Source of the DNA: Endozoicomonas sp031844845 | Lineage (GTDB): Bacteria > Pseudomonadota > Gammaproteobacteria > Pseudomonadales > Endozoicomonadaceae | Direction: 5' to 3' | DNA: 64,000 nt | Assembly: GCF_031844845.1 (NCBI RefSeq) | Contig: NZ_JAVRMB020000128.1 | Span: forward strand, 1-64,000 | Part shown: positions 26,083 through 34,896 of the stretch, one piece after another | Layout of the letters: every line of letters begins with the position of its first letter | Position numbering within the stretch: the stretch's first letter is position 1 | The notes under the pieces: generated by a model | Database searches by the model: none | What the model was told of the DNA's origin: nothing | The model's input: the letters and a program-made list of their open reading frames with translations, nothing else | Translations under genes and position numbers: made by a program

Positions 26083-27573
26083 TCAGGATACCATCTGTTT
26101 TACCAACTCAAACTCTTTCGTGATTTCCTCGCCTGGCTCTTTTGTTAACAGGCTGACAACCACAATAGATACAGTGGCAAACAGTATGCCGGGGACGATC
26201 TCATAGAGATCAAAGATACCGCCACTGATCTGCTTCCAGACAACGACGGTGACGCCACCCACAACAATACCAGCCAATGCGCCAAAACGGTTCATTCGTT
26301 TCCAGAACATACTGATTAACAACGCAGGACCAAATGCCGCACCAAAACCAGCCCAGGCATAGGATACCAGGCCAAGTACCGAGCTATCGGGATCGAAAGC
26401 CAGGAACAGGGCGACCAGTGCAATCAGAACAACAGCAATACGGCCAACAGCCATTACCTGACCGGATGTCGCATCCTTTTTCAGGATATCTTTGTAGAAA
26501 TCTTCAGCAAGGGCAGATGAAGAAACCAGCAGCTGTGAGTCGGCAGTACTCATGATGGCGGCCAGAATAGCAGCCAGCAGAATGCCCGCGATAACAGGGT
26601 GGAATGTGGCATTAACCAGAACCATAAAAATAGTTTCACCATCAGCAAGCGTCGAGCCCTGGTTGTTTAAGTAAATCAGGCCAACCAACCCGACCAGAAT
26701 GGCTCCCACCATTGATAAGCCGCTCCAGGTAACCGCTATACGTCGGGCAGTGGGTACATCGTCCGGTGAGCGAATGCCAGCGAAACGTGCAAGGATATGG
26801 GGTTGTCCAAAATAACCAAACCCCCAGGCGACCAGTGAAAGGATGGCAATCCACGTCAGTGGTTCGCCCTTAGCGCTGGTCCATGGGTTGAGCAGGTGAG
26901 GGTTGTGCGTTTCCAGTAGTGTGAGGAGAGGTTGGTCGGATGAGCCCGATTGCAGGGCTACCACCGGAACAATCAGCAATGCGGCCGCCATCAGCAGGCC
27001 CTGAATAAGGTCCGTCCAGGAAACTGCAAGAAAACCACCGAACAGCGTGTAGGAAATAATGCAGAGTGTGCCAATAATCACTGCAATGCTGTAATCAATA
27101 CCGAATACGGTTTCAAACAGTTTGCCACCGGCGACCAGTCCGGAGCTGGTATAGAACAGGAAGAACAGCAGAATGAAAAAAGCTGAAACTGCCTGCAGCA
27201 TTTTTGAGTGGTCTCTGAAGCGGTTGGTAAAGAATTCAGGCAGGGTTACCGAGTTTCCAGCAGTCTCACTGTAAACTCTCAGTCGTTTAGCCATTAATAA
27301 CCAGTTCAACCAGGTGCCCAGTAGTAAACCGCCAGCCAGCCAGAAGGCTTCAAAGCCTGATGCAAAGGCATAGCCGGGCAGTCCGAGCAGAAGCCAGCCA
27401 CTCATATCCGATGCCCCGGCACTGAGCGCCGCAGGCCATGGACCCAGTGTTCGGCCTCCCAGAAAATAGTCTTCAGAGTTGTTGGTGCGTCTCCATGCCT
27501 GATAACCAATGAATAGCATCAGGGTTAGATAGACAATAAAGGTGCCTAGAATGGCGGTACTACTCTCATTCAT
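26083..27573 (-). CDS. putP: Sodium/proline symporter PutP
   Basis: 496-residue, 13-helix member of the sodium:solute symporter family that imports proline with Na+. N-terminal features match PutP: the NSEDYFLGGRTLGPWPAALS loop, then GASDMSGWLLLGLPGYAF. The central motif GYFGQPHILARFAGI and the ADSQLLVSSSALAEDFY segment are also typical. Length is normal. No putA is adjacent. Proline may serve as nutrient or osmoprotectant. It has its own terminator. Confidence 0.93.
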   Translation of the reverse strand: MNESSTAILGTFIVYLTLMLFIGYQAWRRTNNSEDYFLGGRTLGPWPAALSAGASDMSGWLLLGLPGYAFASGFEAFWLAGGLLLGTWLNWLLMAKRLRVYSETAGNSVTLPEFFTNRFRDHSKMLQAVSAFFILLFFLFYTSSGLVAGGKLFETVFGIDYSIAVIIGTLCIISYTLFGGFLAVSWTDLIQGLLMAAALLIVPVVALQSGSSDQPLLTLLETHNPHLLNPWTSAKGEPLTWIAILSLVAWGFGYFGQPHILARFAGIRSPDDVPTARRIAVTWSGLSMVGAILVGLVGLIYLNNQGSTLADGETIFMVLVNATFHPVIAGILLAAILAAIMSTADSQLLVSSSALAEDFYKDILKKDATSGQVMAVGRIAVVLIALVALFLAFDPDSSVLGLVSYAWAGFGAAFGPALLISMFWKRMNRFGALAGIVVGGVTVVVWKQISGGIFDLYEIVPGILFATVSIVVVSLLTKEPGEEITKEFELVKQMVS

Positions 27574-28105
27574 GAGTTGTCCTTTTTAGAGCTTTTGCTT
27601 TTATTGTTATGTCAGCGTTTTTTGATATTCAATCTGGATTGCCGCTTTTTCAGGCTTCTATCTGGCTCTTCAGATCAGGCTGCAACAGGCTAACATTTTG
27701 TAGTTATACTGTCGTGCTATTTGGTAATAACCAAAGGCTTTCCTGAGAGCCATGGAAAGCCTGGTTTTGGGCACGGTTGAGCTCCCGAAGTTCAGGAGCC
27801 GTTATTATATGTTGATGTAAATGCGAGGGCTTTGGGACGTGGCATTGTAGAAAGTACCAGCTCTCCGTCATTCTTGCGAAGGCGGGAATCTACCACGCAG
27901 TGGATCCCCGCCTTCGAGGGTGTCGCAAAAGGGAGAATTAACTCCCAACCGTCATCCCCGCGAAGGCGGGGATCCACTGCTCGAGATAGACCCCGCTCTC
28001 GAGATGGATTCCCGCCTTCGCGGGAAAGACGGAGGGGGGGTAGAAATCGGCATTTAAGACCTTTTGCAACAACCTCAGAATCTGGGAACGAGGCGAATAA
28101 AAATA
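27574..28105. other. Intergenic region with repeats
   Basis: Between the divergent putP and hydratase genes. It holds presumed promoters for both and the palindromic repeats at 27866-28033; no gene is supported. Confidence 0.4.
27866..28033. repeat. REP-like palindromes (CGAAGGCGGG family)
   Basis: Several facing copies of TCATTCTTGCGAAGGCGGG and its complement (CCCGCCTTCG) lie between putP and the hydratase gene, for example CCCGCGAAGGCGGGGATCC and GATTCCCGCCTTCGCGGG. This is a widely dispersed bacterial intergenic palindrome type. Confidence 0.85.
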
Positions 28106-28897
28106 ATGAATAAAGATAAAAGATCGCAGTACGGTGATGAACTTTATGAGGCTCTGACCAGTGGTCAGACCATTACCCCGCTAACGGAACGTGAAAGCGA
28201 TATCTCTGTTGAAGATGCCTATCACATTTCCCTTCATGTGGTGGAACGTCGGGTTGCTGCAGGCGATAAGATTGTTGGCAAAAAAATAGGGGTAACCTCC
28301 AAAGCGGTTCAGGACATGCTGAATGTTCACCAGCCAGATTTTGGGTTTATTACCCGGCAGATGTGGTTCAAAAATGGAGAAACCATTTCCTGTTCGGAAA
28401 ACAAACTCATACAACCCAGAGCTGAAGGAGAAATTGCCTTCAAACTGAAAAAGGATCTGGTGGGTCCTGGTGTGACTGAACAGGATGTACTGGATGCCAC
28501 CGAGTCTGTCTTTCCCTGTTTTGAAATTGTTGATTCCCGTATTCATAACTGGCAGATCAAAATTCAGGACACCGTTTCGGATAACGCGTCCTGTGGCGTG
28601 TTTGTGCTGGGAGAAGAAGCTGTTGATCCTCGATCAATTGATCTGCCCGCTGTGCAGATGAAAGTTTATAAAAATGGTCAGTTAATCAGTGAAGGTGTAG
28701 GGGCTGCGGTACAGGGTGATCCGTTGACTGCTGTTGCCTGGCTGGCTAATACCCTCGGTGAGTTTGGCATTCCATTGAAAGCGGGTGAAATTATTCTGTC
28801 CGGTTCCCTTGTGCCTCTTGAACCTGTTCAACCAGGTGATGTGATGGAGCTGGAAATTGAAGGTTTGGGCAAGGCCGCTGTGACATTTGGAGAATAA
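28106..28897 (+). CDS. 2-keto-4-pentenoate hydratase (DmpE/MhpD type)
   Basis: 263-residue hydratase that adds water to 2-hydroxypenta-2,4-dienoate to give 4-hydroxy-2-oxovalerate, the first of three steps encoded here. Visible motifs are VGKKIGVTSKAVQDML, the metal-site region QPRAEGEIAFKL with acidic residues, and VLGEEAVDPR. The ATG at 28106 is used because the family starts near NKDKRSQYGDELYEAL; the open frame extends to 28064 in repeat DNA. The aldehyde dehydrogenase starts 7 bases after its stop. The substrate could also be a related dienoate. Confidence 0.9.
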   Translation: MNKDKRSQYGDELYEALTSGQTITPLTERESDISVEDAYHISLHVVERRVAAGDKIVGKKIGVTSKAVQDMLNVHQPDFGFITRQMWFKNGETISCSENKLIQPRAEGEIAFKLKKDLVGPGVTEQDVLDATESVFPCFEIVDSRIHNWQIKIQDTVSDNASCGVFVLGEEAVDPRSIDLPAVQMKVYKNGQLISEGVGAAVQGDPLTAVAWLANTLGEFGIPLKAGEIILSGSLVPLEPVQPGDVMELEIEGLGKAAVTFGE

Positions 28898-28904
28898 AAC
28901 AGCC

Positions 28905-29834
28905 ATGAGCTATGAGAAAGTGAATGAGAAACTGAAGGCAATCATTATCGGGCCGGGTAATATCGGTACCGATCTTTTGATGAAAATGAAACGCTCTGAA
29001 TGGATCGAGCCGGTCTGGATGGTGGGTATTGATCCGGAATCTGAGGGTTTGAAACGTGCCCGTGAAATGGGTATCAAGACCTCTTCAGAAGGGGTCGATG
29101 GCGTGCTTTCTCACGTCATCAAGGATGATATTCGCATCGCCTTTGATGCAACGTCAGCCTACGTTCACGCTGAGAATAGCCGGAAGTTGAATGAGCTGGG
29201 TGTCATTATGATTGATTTGACGCCTGCTGCTATCGGCCCTTTCTGTGTGCCTCCTGTCAATCTGAGAGAGCATACAGAAGCGTTGAAAATGAACGTGAAT
29301 ATGGTGACCTGTGGCGGGCAGGCAACGATCCCCATGGTTGCGGCGGTTTCACGGGTTCAGGAAGTGGAATACGGTGAGATTGTGGCCACGGTATCTTCCC
29401 GCTCTGTAGGGCCTGGTACACGACAGAATATTGATGAGTTTACCCGGACTACGTCCAGTGCTGTTGAAAAGGTTGGGGGAGCGAAGAAGGGCAAGGCGAT
29501 CATCATTATTAACCCTGCTGAGCCACCAATGATTATGCGGGATACCATCCACTGTCTGACCACAGAAGAGCCAGATCAGAGAGCTATCACTCGGTCAGTT
29601 CACGATATGGTAGCTGAGGTTCAAAAGTATGTACCAGGCTATCGTCTGGTAAATGGTCCGGTTTTTGATGGCAATCGGGTTACCGTCTTTATGGAAGTGG
29701 AAGGCCTTGGGGATTTTCTGCCCAAGTATGCGGGTAACCTCGATATTATGACGGCGGCGGGCCTGAGAACGGCTGAGATGTTTGCTGAAGAAGCAGCGAA
29801 GGGCGCAATCACCTTACCGGCACGTGGAGAATAA
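28905..29834 (+). CDS. Acetaldehyde dehydrogenase, acylating (DmpF/MhpF type)
   Basis: 309 residues. It oxidises acetaldehyde to acetyl-CoA with NAD+ and usually forms a channelled complex with the aldolase encoded next. The Rossmann motif is IIGPGNIGTDLLMKM, the catalytic Cys is in MVTCGGQATIPMV, and SSRSVGPGTRQNIDEFT is conserved. An in-frame TTG at 28887 overlaps the preceding gene, but the ATG at 28905 fits the family. Stop and next start are three bases apart. Confidence 0.95.
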   Translation: MSYEKVNEKLKAIIIGPGNIGTDLLMKMKRSEWIEPVWMVGIDPESEGLKRAREMGIKTSSEGVDGVLSHVIKDDIRIAFDATSAYVHAENSRKLNELGVIMIDLTPAAIGPFCVPPVNLREHTEALKMNVNMVTCGGQATIPMVAAVSRVQEVEYGEIVATVSSRSVGPGTRQNIDEFTRTTSSAVEKVGGAKKGKAIIIINPAEPPMIMRDTIHCLTTEEPDQRAITRSVHDMVAEVQKYVPGYRLVNGPVFDGNRVTVFMEVEGLGDFLPKYAGNLDIMTAAGLRTAEMFAEEAAKGAITLPARGE

Positions 29835-29837
29835 ACG

Positions 29838-30866
29838 ATGAACCTGAAAGGTAAAAAAGTCACCCTCCATGATATGTGTCTGCGTGACGGTATGCATGCC
29901 AAACAGCATCAGATATCTCTGGACGAAATGGTGAATATCGCTACTGCCATGGATGAGGCCGGTATTCCTCTGATCGAAGTCACCCATGGTGATGGTCTGG
30001 GTGGTGCATCTGTTAACTATGGTTTTCCTGCTCATAGCGATGAAGAGTATCTGGATGCCGTTATTCCCAAGATGAAAAATGCCAGAGTTTCTGTTTTGCA
30101 GTTGCCTGGTATTGGAACTCTGGATCACCTGCGAATGGCAAAAGACTTGGGTGTTTCCACCATTCGCGTAGCAACGCATTGTACTGAAGCGGATGTCTCT
30201 GAACAGCACATTGGCATGTCAGCAAAGATGGGCATGGATACTGTGGGCTTTCTGATGATGGCGCATAGGGTCAGTGCTGAGAAAATTCTGGAACAGGCCA
30301 GGCTGATGGAGAGTTATGGTGCTAACTGCATCTACTGCACCGACTCTGCCGGTTATATGTTGCCAGATGAAGTTACTGACAAGTTGGGACTTCTGCGAGC
30401 GGAATTGAGGCCTGAAACTGAACTGGGCTTCCATGGTCATCACAACATGGCGATGGGTATTGCCAACTCACTGGCAGCCATTGAAGCGGGTGCTTCACGT
30501 ATTGATGGGTCGGTAGCTGGCCTGGGCGCTGGTGCTGGTAATACACCGCTGGAAGTGTTTGTGGCCGTGCTTGACCGTATGGGTGTTGAAACCGGTGTTG
30601 ACCTGTACAAGATCAGTGATGTGGCTGAAGACCTGGTGGTGCCTCTGATGGACCAGCCCATCCGGATTGACCGGGATGCGCTGACACTGGGTTATGCCGG
30701 GGTTTACTCCTCATTCCTGCTGTTTGCCAAGCGCGCTGAAGCGAAGTATGGCGTGCAGGCCCGTGATATTCTGGCAGAGCTGGGTCGTCGCGGTACCGTT
30801 GGTGGTCAGGAGGACATGATTGAAGATTTGGCGCTGACCATGGCCAAAGAGAAGGGATTGATTTAA
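29838..30866 (+). CDS. 4-hydroxy-2-oxovalerate aldolase (DmpG/MhpE type)
   Basis: 342-residue class II aldolase that splits 4-hydroxy-2-oxovalerate into pyruvate and acetaldehyde and passes the aldehyde to the partner dehydrogenase. The DRE-TIM motif is LHDMCLRDGMHAKQHQ, the metal-binding HGHHN is in GFHGHHNMAMGIANS, and GLGAGAGNTPLE is conserved. GGAG precedes the ATG. No ring-cleavage dioxygenase or hydrolase is in the window, so the upstream substrate is unknown. Confidence 0.95.
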   Translation: MNLKGKKVTLHDMCLRDGMHAKQHQISLDEMVNIATAMDEAGIPLIEVTHGDGLGGASVNYGFPAHSDEEYLDAVIPKMKNARVSVLQLPGIGTLDHLRMAKDLGVSTIRVATHCTEADVSEQHIGMSAKMGMDTVGFLMMAHRVSAEKILEQARLMESYGANCIYCTDSAGYMLPDEVTDKLGLLRAELRPETELGFHGHHNMAMGIANSLAAIEAGASRIDGSVAGLGAGAGNTPLEVFVAVLDRMGVETGVDLYKISDVAEDLVVPLMDQPIRIDRDALTLGYAGVYSSFLLFAKRAEAKYGVQARDILAELGRRGTVGGQEDMIEDLALTMAKEKGLI

Positions 30867-30872
30867 GTAAAT

Positions 30873-30908
30873 TCGCCGCCCGCGACCCGCTGCCCGCCGC
30901 CCGAAAAA
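30873..30908. repeat. Repeat arm, inverted relative to 32014-32045
   Basis: CCGCGACCCGCTGCCCG...CCCGAAAAAG is close to the reverse complement of CTTTTTCGGGCAGCGGGTAG... found after the SDR gene, so that gene is flanked by inverted copies. Confidence 0.6.
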
Positions 30909-30927
30909 GAAAAGACGCATGCTTTAC

Positions 30928-30997
30928 GGGAAGCGGGAAGCGGGAAGCGGGAAGCGGGAAGCGGGAAGCGGGAAGCGGGAAGCGGGAAGCGGGAAGC
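30928..30997 (+). repeat. Ten perfect tandem copies of GGGAAGC
   Basis: Seventy bases made of ten identical heptamers between the aldolase and SDR genes. The region is not coding. The array follows directly on the repeat arm at 30873-30908. Such perfect short arrays change copy number by slippage. Confidence 0.95.
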
Positions 30998-31117
30998 GCC
31001 TCGCTCAAGGGGAATGGAAACTGAGTGCAAAATGGGTAAGTTATTTCAGGATAAATCCCTGGTGTTCTTTGTGGCCTTCCTGGTTTAAAAAATCTTTTAA
31101 ATAGCAGACTTCAGCCT

Positions 31118-31972
31118 ATGAATAATTTTAATAATAAAGTGGCTGTTATCACCGGCGCCGGTGGTGGCATTGGACGGGAAGTGGCTTTGCAGCTTGCCAG
31201 GGAGGGTTGTCATCTTGCCCTGGCGGATGTTAATCAGCAGGGATTGGATGAAACTGCCGAGCTGTTACAACCTATTTGTAAAAAGAGTGGCGTAAAAGTC
31301 AGCTGTCATATTGTTGATGTCACTGATCGAAGCCGAATGGAATCTCTGCCGGAAGAAGTGATTGGCGTGCATGGGGCTGTTAATTTACTGGTCAACAACG
31401 CAGGGATTACTTTACAGAGCAGTTTTGAAGATCTCAGTATTGAGCACTGGGAATTGGTCCTGGGTATTAATCTGTGGGGTGTAATCTACGGTACCAAGGC
31501 TTTCCTGCCTTATCTGAAAGAGCAGGGCAAGAAAGGACCCGATAACGCTCATATTATTAATATGTCCAGTCTTGCAGGCTTTATCGGGATGCCCAATCAG
31601 TCATCCTACTGTGCAACCAAAGCAGCAGTAAGAGCGATCAGTGAAACCCTCTGGGCAGAGCTGCATATGGATAATATTGGAGTTACCTGTGTGCATCCCG
31701 GTGCCATTAAAACCAATATACTGAATGCTCATCTGGATAAGGCAGGCAATCCTGCTAATGCTGCGGCTATTGTCAGGACGGTGGATAAGTTTGCTATGGA
31801 TACGGATAAAGCCGTCGCCAAAATGCTGAATGCTGTTAAGAAAAATAAACAGCGAGTGGTGATTGGTACGGACTCTCATTTGATTGAGAAATTTAAACGG
31901 CTTTTGCCCTCTGCCATACACAAGCCTTTTGCAAAAATGTTCGCAAAAGAACAGCTCGCCCGGACGGAATGA
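31118..31972 (+). CDS. Short-chain dehydrogenase/reductase
   Basis: 284-residue classical SDR. The NAD(P)-binding TGAGGGIG is at about 13-20, NNAG near residue 90, and the catalytic Ser (MSSLAGFIG), Tyr and Lys (YCATK) follow in order. An acidic residue after β2 (LALADVNQQG) suggests a preference for NAD(H). A ~30-residue C-terminal extension (IEKFKRLLPSAIHKPFAKMF) resembles SDRs that act on lipids or other hydrophobic substrates. The substrate is unknown. It follows the meta-cleavage genes but is separated by 250 bases of repeats, so a shared role is uncertain. Confidence 0.9.
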   Translation: MNNFNNKVAVITGAGGGIGREVALQLAREGCHLALADVNQQGLDETAELLQPICKKSGVKVSCHIVDVTDRSRMESLPEEVIGVHGAVNLLVNNAGITLQSSFEDLSIEHWELVLGINLWGVIYGTKAFLPYLKEQGKKGPDNAHIINMSSLAGFIGMPNQSSYCATKAAVRAISETLWAELHMDNIGVTCVHPGAIKTNILNAHLDKAGNPANAAAIVRTVDKFAMDTDKAVAKMLNAVKKNKQRVVIGTDSHLIEKFKRLLPSAIHKPFAKMFAKEQLARTE

Positions 31973-31977
31973 AGTGC

Positions 31978-32047
31978 CCGATGCCCGTTGTCCGAAAAAG
32001 TCGGGCCCGCTTGCGCTTTTTCGGGCAGCGGGTAGCGGACAACGGCC
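31978..32047. repeat. Palindromic hairpin between convergent genes
   Basis: Nested inverted arms: CCGTTGTCCG with CGGACAACGG, and CCGAAAAAG with CTTTTTCGG. It sits between the SDR gene and sctU, which converge, and may end both transcripts. Part of it is the inverted partner of 30873-30908. Confidence 0.7.
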
Positions 32048-32053
32048 TTAATC

Positions 32054-33115
32054 TTAATCAGAAGATTGCTGGTTTTGCTCTTCCTGCTCTTTAATTTCCT
32101 GCACCCAGCGGAACACTTCTGCAACGGGTTCAATCAGGTCGCCAGGAATAAAGTCGGTGATGTTTAAATGAAACAGGGCATGGGCTAACGGAACATTTTC
32201 AAGAATAGGAATGCCTTCTTTTTCAGCAATTTTAATGATGAATCGGGCATGGCCTCCACGACCTTTGACAGTAACCATCGGTAAGGGTGTCTTTCCATGG
32301 CGGTAACGCAGGCCAATGGCCAGATGAGTCGGGTTTTTGATAACAACATCTGATTTACCCGTGTTCTCTGCCTGGTTCAGTATTTCCTGATGAATCTCTT
32401 TCCGCTTACCCTTGATTTCAGGACTGCCTTCACTTTCCTTGTGCTCCCGTTTGACTTCATCCTTACTCATACGGTTCTGTTTTGTGAAATTAAAACGCTC
32501 GAACATAAAGTCCAGTACGGCAATGATCACGAAAGCAATGATGGCATAGAGTAATAGTTTTTTTATCAGGTGAGCCGCCACTGGCAGTATGCATGAGCTG
32601 CCACAATGGGGCATGTTGACCATATCACCAATACTGCTGGTGATTACGTAATACACAACAAACGACAGAAATAATATCTTGACAACCGATTTGAAAAACT
32701 CTACCAGGTTTTTCATGGCGAAAATTTTCTTCAATCCGCCAATCGGGCTGATTTTCCCAATATCCGGCTTGATACCCTCAGGGGCAAACAGCAGGCCAAA
32801 CTGCATGACATTACCGATAATCGCGGAAACCATGGCGACGGCGACTAAAGGAATCAGTAAGTCCATTGTTAAGTCAAGGGTACCGGTGATAACGATTTTA
32901 AGGGCGGTTTCAAACGGCTCGTTGTAGCTCAGGGAGGGGAGAATTACCATTTGCTTAAAGGTGTCGATATAGGTGTCACTCATGAACCAGAGTGTTGCCA
33001 GAACGGCAATCAGGTTGAAGGTTCCGGATACCTCCTTGCTTTTTGCCACCTGCCCTTTTTCCCGGGCGTCACGGAGTTTTTTGGGGGTGGGTTCTTCGGT
33101 TTTTTCTGCACTCAT
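32054..33115 (-). CDS. sctU: Type III secretion export switch protein SctU (YscU/FlhB family)
   Basis: 353 residues with four N-terminal membrane helices and a cytoplasmic domain carrying the self-cleaving Asn-Pro-Thr-His at 261-264 (VVIKNPTHLAIGLRY). Cleavage there switches export specificity from early to late substrates. The N-terminus (SAEKTEEPTPKKLRDAREKGQ) is the family signature. A ~15-residue Gln/Glu-rich tail closes it. It is the last gene of the sctNOPQRSTU series and overlaps sctT by four bases. The injectisome rather than the flagellar version is indicated by sctO/P/Q. Confidence 0.95.
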   Translation of the reverse strand: MSAEKTEEPTPKKLRDAREKGQVAKSKEVSGTFNLIAVLATLWFMSDTYIDTFKQMVILPSLSYNEPFETALKIVITGTLDLTMDLLIPLVAVAMVSAIIGNVMQFGLLFAPEGIKPDIGKISPIGGLKKIFAMKNLVEFFKSVVKILFLSFVVYYVITSSIGDMVNMPHCGSSCILPVAAHLIKKLLLYAIIAFVIIAVLDFMFERFNFTKQNRMSKDEVKREHKESEGSPEIKGKRKEIHQEILNQAENTGKSDVVIKNPTHLAIGLRYRHGKTPLPMVTVKGRGGHARFIIKIAEKEGIPILENVPLAHALFHLNITDFIPGDLIEPVAEVFRWVQEIKEQEEQNQQSSD

Positions 33116-33903
33116 TGCCAGATCACTCCCAGTGAGTCAAACAACTGAGGGATTCCCATCAGGTATTTGCGGGATAACTCCAGAACGGTCGCCATATAGA
33201 CAGTCAGAATGGCAAGGGCGACGGCGGACTTGATGGGCATGGCCAGAATAAATACGTTGAGCTGCGGTGCCGCCCGGCTGATCAGGGCAATGCCGAATTC
33301 AGTGATAAACATACAGATAATGACCGGTGCGGATAGCCACATGGCGAGATTGATGATCAGGTCAAACTGGCCAAGGAAGAAGGTGGTTGCTTCCTGGTTG
33401 AGCTGGGGGAAATAGCTGAATATCGGCCAGACTTTGTAGGTAACCATCAAGCTTTCCAGTATGAACAGAAACAGCCCGCTGGTCATTACCAGTGCAATCA
33501 GGGCCTGACTGAATAAGATCCCCATTGGCGAGGTTTCTCCCCCCGAGAAGGGGTTCATGGTACTGGCCATTGATGCACCCCGTTGGTTATCAATAAAAAA
33601 ACCAGCCGCTTCCAGTGCCCAGAACGGTATGGCCAGGCAAAAGCCCATAATCGCGCCAATGAACACTTCCTTGATCACAATGCCTGCTGTGTCATAGATG
33701 GAGAGCGCTTCATCAGGTCTGGTTTCAGATAACATTGGGTGCATGAAAAGTACCAGACACATGGCAATGCCATTACGAGCCATGGCACCACCCAGGTTGC
33801 GTTTGTTCAACATGGGAAAAACGGTAAACATGGCGACTATTCGTGGCATCCCCATCGAAAGGAGGTAGAACCAGTCTTTCAGGTCGTCGATGGGCAGTAT
33901 CAT
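33112..33903 (-). CDS. sctT: Type III secretion export apparatus protein SctT (YscT/SpaR)
   Basis: 263-residue inner-membrane protein of the export gate, with about six helices. FIDNQRGASMASTMNPFSGGE is the conserved family loop, and PAVIICMFITEFGIALISR-like helices follow. It sits three bases after sctS and overlaps sctU, indicating translational coupling in the export-gate block. Confidence 0.93.
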   Translation of the reverse strand: MILPIDDLKDWFYLLSMGMPRIVAMFTVFPMLNKRNLGGAMARNGIAMCLVLFMHPMLSETRPDEALSIYDTAGIVIKEVFIGAIMGFCLAIPFWALEAAGFFIDNQRGASMASTMNPFSGGETSPMGILFSQALIALVMTSGLFLFILESLMVTYKVWPIFSYFPQLNQEATTFFLGQFDLIINLAMWLSAPVIICMFITEFGIALISRAAPQLNVFILAMPIKSAVALAILTVYMATVLELSRKYLMGIPQLFDSLGVIWQ

Positions 33904-33906
33904 GAA

Positions 33907-34170
33907 CTAGAGCCTTTGAATCATATTCATGATGGCTAAAGAGAAGTTATAGATCTCAATGCCCATCCATCGCGACGTCAGGAAAATACTGATGACCACG
34001 GCAATCAGCTTGAAGGCGAAGGGCAGGGTCTGCTCCTGGATTTGTGTTAATGCCTGAATCAAGCTGATTAACAGGCCAACGATCGACGCAGCAATGATCG
34101 GAGGCATGGAGAGCAGTAAGGTTAGCCAGAGTGCCTGGGCTGTCAGCGTTAGTATATGCGGGTCATGCAT
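33907..34170 (-). CDS. sctS: Type III secretion export apparatus protein SctS (YscS/SpaQ)
   Basis: 87-residue protein with two membrane helices and the conserved Gln/Pro-rich loop (LISLIQALTQIQEQTLPFAF). In injectisomes, several SctS subunits pack around SctR to form the export gate. It overlaps the end of sctR by eight bases. Confidence 0.93.
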   Translation of the reverse strand: MHDPHILTLTAQALWLTLLLSMPPIIAASIVGLLISLIQALTQIQEQTLPFAFKLIAVVISIFLTSRWMGIEIYNFSLAIMNMIQRL

Positions 34171-34831
34171 AGCTCAGCACCAGTCCGTGAATCAGACGCG
34201 TCCATCCGTCCAGTAAAACAAACAGCAGCAGCTTGAAAGGCAGCGAGATGGTCATGGGGGATACCATCATCATACCCATGGCTAACAGAATGTTTGATAC
34301 GATCAAATCAATAACGATGAACGGTAAGTAGAGCAGAAAGCCGATTTCAAAGGCTTTGGTCAGTTCACTGATACAGAATGACGGCATCAGAACGATCAGG
34401 TCATCTGCAGACAGTTGTTCCTGATAAGCTTTTGGCCAGAGTTGTCGGGCTGTTTTGAGGAAGAAATTTCTTTCCCGTTCGTTGGTATTCTTCTTGAGAA
34501 AGTCCCGGTAAGGTTTGACCAGTAATTCGATATTACCCATCAGTGCTTTGGTGTCATCGGTCTGGAAACTGATATTCTCTTCTTCCACCGTATCCCAGAT
34601 CTCAAAACCGATGGGCGCCATAATGTAAAGGGACAGGATGATTGCCAGGGCATTCATGGCAATATTGGGCGGTATTTGCTGTAGGCCGGTGGCATTTCGC
34701 AGGATGGAAAAAACGACAACCAGTTTCAGAAATGATGTACCCATGACCGCCAGGAAAGGCACCAGCGCGATCAGCGCCAGCGGTAGCATCAAATAAAAAG
34801 GACTGGTGAGAGTTATCGCGCCGCTTTCCAT
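34163..34831 (-). CDS. sctR: Type III secretion export apparatus protein SctR (YscR/SpaP)
   Basis: 222 residues from the ATG at 34831, which has AAAGGAC just upstream; an in-frame TTG at 34846 is less likely. The family motif SFLKLVVVFSILRNATGLQQ is followed by PPNIAMNALAIILSLYIMAP, and the C-terminal helices contain GMMMVSPMTISLPFKLLLFV. It forms the core of the export gate. It is separated by about 65 bases from sctQ. Confidence 0.95.
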   Translation of the reverse strand: MESGAITLTSPFYLMLPLALIALVPFLAVMGTSFLKLVVVFSILRNATGLQQIPPNIAMNALAIILSLYIMAPIGFEIWDTVEEENISFQTDDTKALMGNIELLVKPYRDFLKKNTNERERNFFLKTARQLWPKAYQEQLSADDLIVLMPSFCISELTKAFEIGFLLYLPFIVIDLIVSNILLAMGMMMVSPMTISLPFKLLLFVLLDGWTRLIHGLVLSYA

Positions 34832-34896
34832 AGTCGTCCTTTGCAAGCCTCACTGTGTAAGCAAGAGGCTTTTTTATAAAGATTGTCTTAAAAGAG

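Noticed and set aside
30613..31104. Open frames through the GGGAAGC array (repetitive RFPLPAS / GKREAGS peptides)
   Set aside because: They are products of the heptamer array read in several frames, not genes.
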